Positions 16,428 through 25,314 of a stretch of DNA of 41,876 bases are shown in pieces. The stretch is from a virus. Position numbers and translations under genes: made by a program. Where the stretch lies: positions 1-41,876 of IMG/VR virus record IMGVR_UViG_3300046003_004184; one strand, 5' to 3'. Under the pieces are notes generated by a model, which did no database searches, had not been told where the DNA came from, and saw nothing but the letters and a program-made list of their open reading frames with translations. Numbering within the stretch: the first letter of the stretch is position 1; each line of letters begins with the position of its first letter.

Positions 16428-16881
16428 TGACACATATTATCTAAATGAAAATACGACTGTTAATGCAGGCGATTTAATGCGTATTTTTAATACGTCAAAT
16501 GGTGCTGAACGTAAAATATCAATTAACACGTTAGCAACATATCTACAAACAGTTGTCAACACAGGTATTCCGCAATTCGATACACAATATAATTCACCAA
16601 CGGCAACTGGTTTTTCTGTATCAATAACAAATACATCAGCGAATACGCATTTAATTTTAACGCCTTTAGCAGGGTATGCAACAGGTACAATCGTTTTGCC
16701 AATAAGCACGGTTGCAATAGACAAGCAAAGAATTTTAGTCAATTCAACGCAAGCAGTAACAACATTGACAATCACAGGCAATGGGGCAAGTGTTTTAGGG
16801 CAACCAACATTATTATCTGCTAATGGTTATTTTGAGTTGAAATATGACGCAACATTAAACACATGGTATAGAGTAGGATAA
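16417..16881 (+). CDS. Beta-rich structural protein, 154 aa
   Basis: Overlaps the gp4-like gene. The N-terminal 45 residues (DTYYLNENTTVNAGDLMRIFNTSNGAERKISINTLATYL) resemble a connector common in phage fibre or decoration proteins, and the remainder is Thr/Asn-rich beta sheet ending NTWYRVG. No catalytic motif. Likely a virion surface protein encoded with the two genes that follow. Function unknown. Confidence 0.55.
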   Translation: MSCSDTYYLNENTTVNAGDLMRIFNTSNGAERKISINTLATYLQTVVNTGIPQFDTQYNSPTATGFSVSITNTSANTHLILTPLAGYATGTIVLPISTVAIDKQRILVNSTQAVTTLTITGNGASVLGQPTLLSANGYFELKYDATLNTWYRVG

Positions 16882-16882
16882 A

Positions 16883-17200
16883 ATGGTCGAAAAAGTACAA
16901 ATATTTGCTCCTAAATATGGTTCTGGCGTAACAGTCGCATCGGTAACAACAACAAGTGCATCATCATCATTACGAACAAATGATACTGGGAATGGTCAAG
17001 TCGTCGTGACAAATACTGGCATTGTGCCTTTATATGTTCGTACAGGCGATTCAAGCGTTGTCGCAACAACGGCTGACTATCTTGTTGTTCCAAATTATGG
17101 TCAAATTGTTTTGACAATGAAGGCAACTGATACGCATATCGCATATATTACAGAGTCTAGCACAAGTTCACTTCATGCAATTATTGGTGACGGCGTATAA
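16883..17200 (+). CDS. Beta-rich structural protein, 105 aa
   Basis: Starts 1 bp after the previous stop. Ser/Thr/Val-rich, with a beta-sandwich pattern (QVVVTNTGIVPLYVRTGD) like small capsid-bound or neck proteins. No family named. Its stop overlaps the next start (TAATG). Probably a minor virion protein. Confidence 0.5.
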   Translation: MVEKVQIFAPKYGSGVTVASVTTTSASSSLRTNDTGNGQVVVTNTGIVPLYVRTGDSSVVATTADYLVVPNYGQIVLTMKATDTHIAYITESSTSSLHAIIGDGV

Positions 17201-18036
17201 TGTTATTTTCACGCATTCGTTCTCGGTCTCGCTTAACTATGCCAAATCAAGGCACATTGTGGACTTTTGCTGACACAGACGCTTTTGCTTTTTATGACAT
17301 GAATACAGGTATCACCGATGCAGGGTCTGGCAAGGTGTCCGCTTGGACTGATTTTTTAGGAACATCAGCAAGAAATTTAGCACAAGGCACAGGGGTAAAT
17401 AGACCGACATTAACAGCGGACGGCGTGGTATTTAATGGCACTACTGATTTTCTATTTAATGGCAATCCACTCATAGCAAACAGTGCAAACGGCGTTTTGA
17501 TTGTTGCGGTTGTTTCAGCACCTGCCAATACATCATCATCAGCACAATGGTCAATTGCAGAAGCAAGCACATCATCAACAATTCCTAATTTAGGCTTATT
17601 GTCCAAAGATAACATTGTTGCAGACTATGGCAAAATAACGCAAGCATACAGGAATGACGCTAATACCAATATATTAAGCTATGGTGGCAATAGTGGTTCT
17701 GGAACAGCTTTCGATAATACATTTAAAATAATTTGTCATAAACTTGATAAAACAACAGGGTTTGTCACCACTTGGATAAACGGTGTTATAGAAGCGTCAC
17801 CGCTTGCATTTACACAATCAGGAACATTTACACTTAACAGGTTTTCTATTGGTTGCTTATCTCGTGCAACAAATTTAAGTTTTTGGTCTGGCACATACAA
17901 AGGACTCGGCATTCTTGATGCAACAGTATCAGAAAACGATAGACAGCGTTCGGAGGGTTATGTGGCACATCTTTATAATGTAGAATCATTGTTGCCTGCT
18001 GACCACCCTTATAAAAACTCCCCCCCTTATGTGTGA
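17200..18036 (+). CDS. LamG/concanavalin-like virion protein, 278 aa
   Basis: The region from about residue 20 on (TLWTFADTDAFAFYDMNTG, AWTDFLGTSARNLAQGTG, RPTLTADGVVFNGTTDFL, and a closing VSENDRQRSEGYVAHLYN) is the repeated plan of LamG-like jelly-roll modules found on phage and bacterial surfaces. The closing segment 'r..eGYlA..yn' is a typical end of such domains. No signal peptide. It lies between gp4- and gp10-like genes, so probably a head- or neck-exposed glycan-binding protein. Second LamG-like gene in the block. Confidence 0.6.
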   Translation: MLFSRIRSRSRLTMPNQGTLWTFADTDAFAFYDMNTGITDAGSGKVSAWTDFLGTSARNLAQGTGVNRPTLTADGVVFNGTTDFLFNGNPLIANSANGVLIVAVVSAPANTSSSAQWSIAEASTSSTIPNLGLLSKDNIVADYGKITQAYRNDANTNILSYGGNSGSGTAFDNTFKIICHKLDKTTGFVTTWINGVIEASPLAFTQSGTFTLNRFSIGCLSRATNLSFWSGTYKGLGILDATVSENDRQRSEGYVAHLYNVESLLPADHPYKNSPPYV

Positions 18037-18039
18037 TAT

Positions 18040-19458
18040 ATGCAAGTAGATATTTTAAAAGGTGTTTATAACAAAGATGCAGATTATGGTGAGAAATACC
18101 CTAAAAATATTATGCCTATCGCACAGCAGACCAACGTATCAACAGGCTATTTAAAAAACGTAAACGGTGTTGTTCAATTCACAGATTCGACAGATTGGGG
18201 CTTAGATAGAGGCGGTATAAACTGGAATGGTCGCTTGTTCCGTGCATTAGGGCAGTTTCTCGTAGAAATAGATAGCACAGGAAATATCTTTAAACGTGGT
18301 GAGATTGGTAACGATTTTAAGAACGTGTCATTCGCTTATGGTTTTGATAGACTTGCAATCGTATCGAATGGCAAACTGTTTTATTATGTAACAGCAGGCG
18401 GTGTGTTTTCAGAGGTCACAGACCCCGATTTAGGACTGGTTCAAAATGTTTTGTGGGTTGACGGCTATTTTGTTTTAAATGACAGTCAATATATTATTGT
18501 AACAGAACTTAATGACCCTACAAGTATTGACCCTTTTAAATATGGCTCATCTGAAATAAGCCCTGACGATATTATATCAATCTTAAAGCTAAAAAATGAG
18601 ATTGTTGCATTGAACCGCTATTCAATAGAGTTCTTTTCTAATATTGGCAGTAGCGGATTTCCTTTTCAGCGAATAGAGGGTGCAACAATAACAAGAGGTT
18701 GCATTGGTCGTGATGCGTGTTGCGTTTATGATGATACAATTACATTTTTAGGGAATGCGGTCAATGAACAGCTAGGCATTTATCAAGCGGTCAATGGTCA
18801 ATCGGTTAAAATATCCACAAAAGAAATAGACAATGTTATCGCATCATATAGCGAAACGCAGTTGACAGTCACAAAACTTGAAATGTTGCTTCAAGACGGT
18901 GATTTAATGCTTTATGTGCATTTTTTAAATGGCACTTGGGTTTATAATATAACGGCTTCAAAAGCATTACAAACGCAAGTGTGGTATAGTATTTCAAGTT
19001 TTATCAATAATGATTTAGATTATTATGATGCGTGGAATTATGTTTACTGCTTTGATAAATTGATATGTGGTCGGCGTTCAAGTACAACAATCGGCTATGT
19101 TGATGCAAGCATAACGACACATTGGGGAAACAAGATAAATTGGGAATTTCAGACTAATATTATTTACAATGAGGGCAACGGTGCAATCATTCACGAAATG
19201 GAATTACAGCACAACATTAAGGCTTTGCCATTGACGCAAGACGCTTATATCAGCACTGATTATTCTTTTGATGACGGCGTTACATGGTCACAAAGGCGGA
19301 ATTTATCAATCGGTCGCAATGGTAATCGTGTTCAAAAAATGCGTTTTGTTCGCAATGGTCGCATAGAAACAAGGCGTGTTCAACGATTTAGTGGTGACAG
19401 CGATTCCAATATGTCCATATCACGCTTAGATATGAGAATAGAGCCGTTAGCATGGTAA
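18040..19458 (+). CDS. Packaged-DNA stabilisation (tail plug) protein, P22 gp10-like
   Basis: 472 aa, the same length as P22 gp10. Rich in beta repeats of propeller type (NGRLFRALGQFLVEID, VWYSISSFINNDLDYYDAWNY). Starts MQVDILKGVYNKDADY and ends with the RRNLSIGRNGNRVQKMRFVRNGR...RLDMRIEPL closing region known from this family. It seals the portal vertex after packaging, next to the gp4-like adaptor. Family assignment is good. Confidence 0.8.
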   Translation: MQVDILKGVYNKDADYGEKYPKNIMPIAQQTNVSTGYLKNVNGVVQFTDSTDWGLDRGGINWNGRLFRALGQFLVEIDSTGNIFKRGEIGNDFKNVSFAYGFDRLAIVSNGKLFYYVTAGGVFSEVTDPDLGLVQNVLWVDGYFVLNDSQYIIVTELNDPTSIDPFKYGSSEISPDDIISILKLKNEIVALNRYSIEFFSNIGSSGFPFQRIEGATITRGCIGRDACCVYDDTITFLGNAVNEQLGIYQAVNGQSVKISTKEIDNVIASYSETQLTVTKLEMLLQDGDLMLYVHFLNGTWVYNITASKALQTQVWYSISSFINNDLDYYDAWNYVYCFDKLICGRRSSTTIGYVDASITTHWGNKINWEFQTNIIYNEGNGAIIHEMELQHNIKALPLTQDAYISTDYSFDDGVTWSQRRNLSIGRNGNRVQKMRFVRNGRIETRRVQRFSGDSDSNMSISRLDMRIEPLAW

Positions 19459-20000
19459 ATATTCCAATTTGTCCAAGCAGGCAAGAATTACAACAATATT
19501 TCACTGATGCACGGTCATTGCGTGCTTTTGAACAATTATTCGGCTTTTCAAAAACGCTTTATGATGCAACGCTTAACAGTGCAAAAGGTCAATATGTTTT
19601 TAGTACAACAGCAAGTACAGCGATTGCGGTAACTGGTACGTTTTACAAGGCAAGCGGAACGACAACATATTCAAATTTAAATCGATTCACGCAGACAGTA
19701 AATAATGCAATTGTTTGCAATAGTGATTTATCGTCAAATTACATGGTCCATGCGTTAATTGGTGTGACTGGTACAGTGGGTGACGACATTGTTGTCAAGA
19801 TACAAAAATATAATGCAGTCACGGCGTTATATGAAACCATTGCAACAAGTATTCAGCAAAAAATAGATACAACCATTGCAGTAAATGGCATTGCGAATTT
19901 ATCCATTAATGACAGAATAGAAATATGGCTAACGAATAACACAGCAACAAACGCCGTCACAGTCGCAGAAAATAGCCAAGTCTTGTTGTATCAAATTTAA
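19452..20000 (+). CDS. Neck/tail structural protein, 182 aa
   Basis: Overlaps the gp10-like gene by 7 bp. The N-terminal 35 residues (IPICPSRQELQQYFTDARSLRAFEQLFGF) are helical and look like an attachment segment; the rest is a beta-rich Thr/Asn domain. It occupies the place of the P22 tail needle gp26, but lacks the long coiled coil of gp26, so it is not called that. Possibly a short fibre attached to the tail machine. Confidence 0.5.
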   Translation: MVNIPICPSRQELQQYFTDARSLRAFEQLFGFSKTLYDATLNSAKGQYVFSTTASTAIAVTGTFYKASGTTTYSNLNRFTQTVNNAIVCNSDLSSNYMVHALIGVTGTVGDDIVVKIQKYNAVTALYETIATSIQQKIDTTIAVNGIANLSINDRIEIWLTNNTATNAVTVAENSQVLLYQI

Positions 20001-20028
20001 TTGACTATTTTGTATAATTGCATATAAT
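20001..20028 (+). promoter_or_regulatory. Internal promoter for ejection and tail genes
   Basis: TTGACT (20001-20006), 16 bp, TATAAT (20023-20028) in the only sizeable gap of the late block (20001-20086). It could give extra expression of the ejection proteins and tailspike. Confidence 0.6.
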
Positions 20029-20086
20029 AACCGTATCGTGTCACAGCTAGCCGATAAGCAAATAGATAATACTAAAAAGATTGCTT

Positions 20087-21304
20087 ATGGGATTCGGTTC
20101 ATTTCTTAAAAACATTGTAAAAGTTGCGTTACCTGTTGCAGGTGCTGCTATCGGCGGTGCAGTTGGTGGACCCGTTGGAGCGTCTATTGGTGGTTCTTTA
20201 GGTGGTGCTATTGCAGGTGGTGGCGGTCAACAACAGGGCGGTCAAGGCGGTGCAAGTACGCTCGGCGGTATTATTGGCGGAATCAGCAATAATCAGGCAT
20301 TAAATGACGCTCAAAAAATAGCACAGCAAACAGCAGATAAGCAATTATCTATCTTAGAAAGACAATACAATCTTACTCGTGGCGATTTATTAAAGGCGGT
20401 TTCTGACGGAAAGATTGTTTTAGACGATACCACGAAACAAGCAATCCAGACACTTAATAAAGGCTTTAGCAATGCGTCAACATATAATAATCAGACGCTT
20501 GATAAGATAATTGATAGACTGACTCCCTATATGAGTGCAGGCGACATGGCATTCATGCAACAGAATGATTTATTAGGTATTAATGGACAGAAAGCTCAAG
20601 AACGTGCTTATGGGTTTATGGAAAAGAATCCACAATTCCAGACATTAATGAAACAATCAGAAAATGCACTATTGCAAAATGCGAGTGCAACAGGTGGCTT
20701 GCGTGGTGGGAATACACAAAGTGCATTGGCTAAATTACGTCCACAATTATTAAATCAAATTGTTCAACAGCAATTAGGAAATTTAAATAGTGTTGCAAAT
20801 ACTGGACTAAACACAAGTCAAAATTTAGCAAACACACAAACAGCCTTTGCAGGTCAAAATCAAAACTTGCAGACTGGATTAGCGAGTGCAGTTGGCGGAT
20901 TACAAGCTAATTTAGGTATTAATCAAGCTAATTTAGGGTTAAAAGCCCCTGTGGCAATGGGTGTCATCAATCAGGGCTATGGTGAAAATGTTTCAAAGGT
21001 ATTAGGCGATTTAGGTCAAGTAAAATATGATAATTCAATACTAAAAAATCAAAACACACAACAAATTGCAGGCGGTGCTTCAAGTGCTATTGAAGGCATT
21101 TTAGGGTCTGTTTTAGGTGGCGGTCAAGGCGGTCAAAGTGGCGGTATGGGGAATATTTTAGGCAGTATCGGCGGTTTATTGGGCGGTGGCGGTGGTTCAC
21201 AAGTACCTATCGGCACTATTTTTGGCGGTTCGCCTGCCCCTGTATCGGTTGGCGGTGGCGGTGTCGGCTTTGGTAGCAATGGATTAAGTGGGTTTGGGTT
21301 TTAA
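20087..21304 (+). CDS. Ejection protein, P22 gp7-like, glycine-zipper membrane segment
   Basis: 405 aa from the ATG at 20087; a TTG two codons earlier is an alternative. Residues 9-46 form a glycine zipper (VAGAAIGGAVGGPVGASIGG), suited to membrane insertion. The middle (about 75-260) is helical and Gln/Asn-rich, and the last 80 residues are glycine-rich. Position directly before gp20- and gp16-like genes matches P22 gene 7. It should leave the virion with the DNA and help form a channel through the envelope. P22 gp7 is shorter (229 aa). Confidence 0.65.
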   Translation: MGFGSFLKNIVKVALPVAGAAIGGAVGGPVGASIGGSLGGAIAGGGGQQQGGQGGASTLGGIIGGISNNQALNDAQKIAQQTADKQLSILERQYNLTRGDLLKAVSDGKIVLDDTTKQAIQTLNKGFSNASTYNNQTLDKIIDRLTPYMSAGDMAFMQQNDLLGINGQKAQERAYGFMEKNPQFQTLMKQSENALLQNASATGGLRGGNTQSALAKLRPQLLNQIVQQQLGNLNSVANTGLNTSQNLANTQTAFAGQNQNLQTGLASAVGGLQANLGINQANLGLKAPVAMGVINQGYGENVSKVLGDLGQVKYDNSILKNQNTQQIAGGASSAIEGILGSVLGGGQGGQSGGMGNILGSIGGLLGGGGGSQVPIGTIFGGSPAPVSVGGGGVGFGSNGLSGFGF

Positions 21305-22657
21305 ATGGATAGCAGATTTCAGGCATTAGGCGGATTACTTGGCGTGGACGGCGGATTAAACGCCTTTCAAAGAGGTGAACAACAAGCATTACAGATTCAG
21401 CAACAGCAAGAAGCATTGCAACAACAAGAATTGCAAAAACAACGTGCTTTGGGTATGCAACAAGATTTAACTGCTTTTGCAATGAAGCCAGTCAAAGACC
21501 CACGAGAATTAATTGGGTTGATGGCTAAATATCCAGAATATCAAAAACAATTAACAGCCCCCTATGAAGCGTTAAAAGCAGAAGAAAAACAGTCTATGAC
21601 ACGAGACGGCATAGAATTATATTCCGTCATTAATAAAGGCACACCAGAACAAATAAAAAGCTATCTTGATGAAAAATATCAATCAGCAGTTAATAGTAAC
21701 GATGATGAAGCGATTGCGTCCGCTGAAGCATTTAGAGATATGTATAATCATAATCCAGAGGCAACAAAAGCAACAACGCTTATGAATTTAGGAGCGTTAG
21801 TTGGGTTTGATAAGTTGGGGAATTTTATTAATGTATCAAAAACACCAGAACAAAAAGCACAAGAAGCAGGTTTAATCGCACAGGCTAAAAACAGTGCAAA
21901 CCCTTATTTTGACGCACAACAACAGGCGGATTTAGAGAGTAAAAGGGCAACCGCTCAAAGAGCGTTAATGACACCAGAGGAAAGAGCAAGAGAAGCAGGC
22001 TTAATTGAACAAGCGAAAGCCCCCTATAAATCAAAAGGACTTGAAATAACAACGAATCCAGACGGAACAACAACAATCACGCAAGGTGGAGTTGCAAATA
22101 ACGGCTTAGAAAAATCAGTTAAATCAGATATACAAAAAGACATTGTTGGCTTAGAAAAATCAGCGTCTGATTTAAGGTCTATTGTTGCAAGTGCAAAGCC
22201 AGAATTTAACACATATCAATACCAAGCAAGCAATGCTTTAAATAAACTTATGGATAAATTTGGGAGACCGATTGATAAAGATAAAATCGGAGAATATAAG
22301 AAATATCAAAACAATGTTAAACAATTTTTTAATGCCTATAAAAAAGAAATTACTGGTGCAAGTGCAGCAGTTCAAGAAATGCAAGACTTACAAGATAGTT
22401 TATTTAGTGTTGATAGTAGTCCTAGTGAATTTCAGGCAGGCTTAAAGCAAGTGCAAGAGACAGTTAATAGAAACTTAAGGTTAAAGAGAAAGTTATTAAG
22501 AGAGGGTGTTTCTGGTGAAAGTTTAGGTCGTGCTTTAGATGATGCTATTTTAAGCGGTCAAGATGACGACCCAAGAGCTAGAGCGTTAGATTTAAAGGGT
22601 AAATATCCCCCAAGTCAAGTTAGGGGAATCTTAATTCAAGAGGGTTATTCAATATGA
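21305..22657 (+). CDS. Ejection protein, P22 gp20-like
   Basis: 450 aa (P22 gp20 is 471), adjacent to the previous stop. Very Gln/Ala-rich and almost wholly helical, with an extended QQQEALQQQELQKQ run near residues 30-45 and repeated PEERAREAGLIEQAK / PEQKAQEAGLIAQAK motifs (about 180-195 and 225-240). No membrane segment. It would be one of the three proteins injected with DNA. Identity rests on composition, size and order. Confidence 0.65.
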   Translation: MDSRFQALGGLLGVDGGLNAFQRGEQQALQIQQQQEALQQQELQKQRALGMQQDLTAFAMKPVKDPRELIGLMAKYPEYQKQLTAPYEALKAEEKQSMTRDGIELYSVINKGTPEQIKSYLDEKYQSAVNSNDDEAIASAEAFRDMYNHNPEATKATTLMNLGALVGFDKLGNFINVSKTPEQKAQEAGLIAQAKNSANPYFDAQQQADLESKRATAQRALMTPEERAREAGLIEQAKAPYKSKGLEITTNPDGTTTITQGGVANNGLEKSVKSDIQKDIVGLEKSASDLRSIVASAKPEFNTYQYQASNALNKLMDKFGRPIDKDKIGEYKKYQNNVKQFFNAYKKEITGASAAVQEMQDLQDSLFSVDSSPSEFQAGLKQVQETVNRNLRLKRKLLREGVSGESLGRALDDAILSGQDDDPRARALDLKGKYPPSQVRGILIQEGYSI

Positions 22658-25311
22658 ATGACCTAAGAAGTGGCATTATAAAATCAGCGGAATCATTAGG
22701 CATAAGTCCTTTTGACTTGGCTACTGCTATTTCTTACGAAACCGCAGGCACTTTTGACCCTCAAAAAGCAGGTCCTACTACTCAATACGGCACACATAAA
22801 GGATTAATACAGTTTGGAGAGCCACAGGCTAGACAATATGGCGTTGACTGGAATAATCCAGTGGAAAGTCAATTGGGAGAAAACGGAGCTATTGTTAAAT
22901 ATCTTAAAAGTGCGGGCGTTAAAGAGGGAATGGGCTTATTGGATATTTATTCAGCAATCAACGCAGGTAAAACAGGATTATATGACAGAACGGACGCTCA
23001 AAATGGTGGAGCAAGAGGCACTGTAAGAGATAAAGTTGAAAGACAAATGGCACAGCACGCAGAAAAAGCAAAATCATTAATTGGTGATTACGATTCTCAA
23101 TCTGCCAATATGTCTGATGATGATTATCTAAATTCAGTTTTTAGCGATAATCCACAGCAAAATAACGATTTAAATAGTCAAAATAATTTATCAGACGATG
23201 ATTATTTGAATGCGGTATTTTCGGGCAATTCAGATACTGAACAACAACAGCAAAACATTAATTATACGGAACAAGAAGACAAGCCAACGCAAACTTATGA
23301 CTCTTCTTCATTCAGGACAGGATTAAGCCAATCAGTAGAGCCAGATTATATTGTTGATGAAAGCGGTAGTATTCGCAGGCTTGGAGAGGGCAATGAAGCG
23401 GGCTTAGGAACGCAGGCTTTATCAGGATTGCCAGTTGATTTAACCGACAGAATAGCGGTCTTTGCTAAAGCAAGAGGCTTGCCAGTGTCACGATATGGCA
23501 TGACAAAAGATGGTGATATTTACTACATTGATGATAAAGGACAAGCACAAAGAGAAGAAGGTTCAAGTGCTATTGATTATATTGCTCGCTCGTCTGGTGA
23601 TTTAATAACAACCGGAGGTGAAGCATTAGGAGCGTTTGGCGGTTCGTTTTTTGGTGGTGCAGGTGCAGGTGCAGGGGCAACAGTTGGGGCAGGGCTTGGC
23701 GATGTTGCACGTCAAAAGTTAGCACAAAGTTTTGCAGGGGTCAAAGAATATAGTCCATTGCAAACAGCGTCCGAAGTTGCTTTTGCCGCTTTGCCTGCAA
23801 TGGGAGAGGGTGCTATTGCAAAGTATGGCAACAGAAACGCAGTTAGAGAACTTGATAATCTTGATTTAACCAAAGCAGAAAATTTGCAAAAATCTGCACA
23901 GGAACAAGGAATATCGCTAACGCCTGCCGAAGTAACAGACTCAAGAACATTAAAGCGTAAACAATCGGTATTAGGTCAAATAAGCGGTTCTGACGAAGTT
24001 ATGGACGATTTTTACAGAAAGCGTAACTTAGAGCAAATACCACAAGCAATTGATAAAAACATTTCAAAAATTGGCAATTCATATGAGGGCTTCAGTAATT
24101 TTTCAAAAGCAGTAGATGATATTACTCAAAGCAATGTAAAATCCGCTTCCGCTAAAATGAAACCATTTTATGACAATGTTAAAAATATTGCAGAGTCAAA
24201 CAATGTTACTCTTGATGTTTCTGGCTTAACGTCACAAATAAATGACGAATTAAAAAGAGTTCCGTCAAAAAGTCCTATGGGTAAAGATTTGAAAAAACTT
24301 TCGGACATGGTTAATAGTATCGGTAAAGATAATGTTGTATCTTTTGAACAGGCAAACGAACTTAAAAAATCAATAGATGAAATGATTGATTATCGAGGTA
24401 TAGCACAAGACAAAGCAACGCCACGCTTAAAATCAATTGCTATGGATATAAAAAACAAATTAAAAGACCAGATGATTGAAGCCGTGCCAGAATATGCGGA
24501 AACATTGTTTGAAGCACAAAAAATCATTACACAACTTGAGAAAACCAATAATCCACTCGCTAAATTTATAAGCAAGGACGATGTTTTGTATGGTGATGAT
24601 TTTATAGAGCGTGGCTTTCATAAGATGATGAACAAGGCAACACCAAAAAAAATATTTAACTTAAAAAGTCAATTTATTAAAAACGGCAAAGAAAAAGAAT
24701 TTAATGACGGCTTAGCTTCTTATCTTGAAAATCAGTTTTTAAAAATTGGTGATACAGCTGACGAAACAATCGGCGTTGGTGCAAAATTTGTTAATAGAAT
24801 AGCAAAAACACCAAAACAACGAATGGGTCTTAGAGCGGCACTTGGAGAAGAGACATATAAAGGATTCGAGAATTTCTTAGAAATATTACAAGCAACAGGT
24901 TCGGTAAAACGCACTGGTTCGCAAACCGCCCCATTCAAAGAAATGAAAGATGATATAGGGCGGTCTTTTACAAGCGGTGTTATGGATTATATTAAAAATA
25001 TTGACCTTGCAAGACCGTCAACATTAATTCCTATGGGTGAAACAGCACGGCGTTGGGCTTTGGAATCAGACAAAGAATATTACAGAAAACTAGCGTCTTA
25101 TATGACTTCTGACCGTGGCTTAAAAAACTTAAAAGAACTATCTCAAATATCACCATTATCACGCAAAGCAAGAAAAGCGGTTGCTTATATCAGTGCTGAA
25201 TTATTGCAAAAAACACAGCGAGATATTGCTGATAGAATGGAAGCAGAAAGCATAGAAGAATTTAATAAAGAAATAAATGCAAACCCTAAAAAATTCCTAT
25301 CTGGTGATTAA
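22654..25311 (+). CDS. Ejection protein, P22 gp16-like, with lytic-transglycosylase-like N-terminus
   Basis: 885 aa. Residues 1-150 (ESLGISPFDLATAISYETAGTFDPQKAG, THKGLIQFGEPQARQYGV, YSAINAGKTGLYDRTDAQNGG) resemble the lysozyme-like fold of transglycosylases, with Glu28 in SYETAG as candidate acid. Next come two copies of SDDDYLNxVFSxN (about 152-165 and 178-191), a Gly-rich hydrophobic stretch (about 314-350) that could enter the membrane, and a long helical C-terminal half. ATGA overlap with the gp20-like gene. P22 gp16 has 609 aa; the extra enzyme domain would locally open peptidoglycan during DNA entry. Confidence 0.72.
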   Translation: MNDLRSGIIKSAESLGISPFDLATAISYETAGTFDPQKAGPTTQYGTHKGLIQFGEPQARQYGVDWNNPVESQLGENGAIVKYLKSAGVKEGMGLLDIYSAINAGKTGLYDRTDAQNGGARGTVRDKVERQMAQHAEKAKSLIGDYDSQSANMSDDDYLNSVFSDNPQQNNDLNSQNNLSDDDYLNAVFSGNSDTEQQQQNINYTEQEDKPTQTYDSSSFRTGLSQSVEPDYIVDESGSIRRLGEGNEAGLGTQALSGLPVDLTDRIAVFAKARGLPVSRYGMTKDGDIYYIDDKGQAQREEGSSAIDYIARSSGDLITTGGEALGAFGGSFFGGAGAGAGATVGAGLGDVARQKLAQSFAGVKEYSPLQTASEVAFAALPAMGEGAIAKYGNRNAVRELDNLDLTKAENLQKSAQEQGISLTPAEVTDSRTLKRKQSVLGQISGSDEVMDDFYRKRNLEQIPQAIDKNISKIGNSYEGFSNFSKAVDDITQSNVKSASAKMKPFYDNVKNIAESNNVTLDVSGLTSQINDELKRVPSKSPMGKDLKKLSDMVNSIGKDNVVSFEQANELKKSIDEMIDYRGIAQDKATPRLKSIAMDIKNKLKDQMIEAVPEYAETLFEAQKIITQLEKTNNPLAKFISKDDVLYGDDFIERGFHKMMNKATPKKIFNLKSQFIKNGKEKEFNDGLASYLENQFLKIGDTADETIGVGAKFVNRIAKTPKQRMGLRAALGEETYKGFENFLEILQATGSVKRTGSQTAPFKEMKDDIGRSFTSGVMDYIKNIDLARPSTLIPMGETARRWALESDKEYYRKLASYMTSDRGLKNLKELSQISPLSRKARKAVAYISAELLQKTQRDIADRMEAESIEEFNKEINANPKKFLSGD

Positions 25312-25314
25312 AAA

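Noticed and set aside
19452-20000. P22 gp26-like tail needle
   Set aside because: Position fits, but the protein has no long trimeric coiled coil; it is beta-rich after a short helical start.
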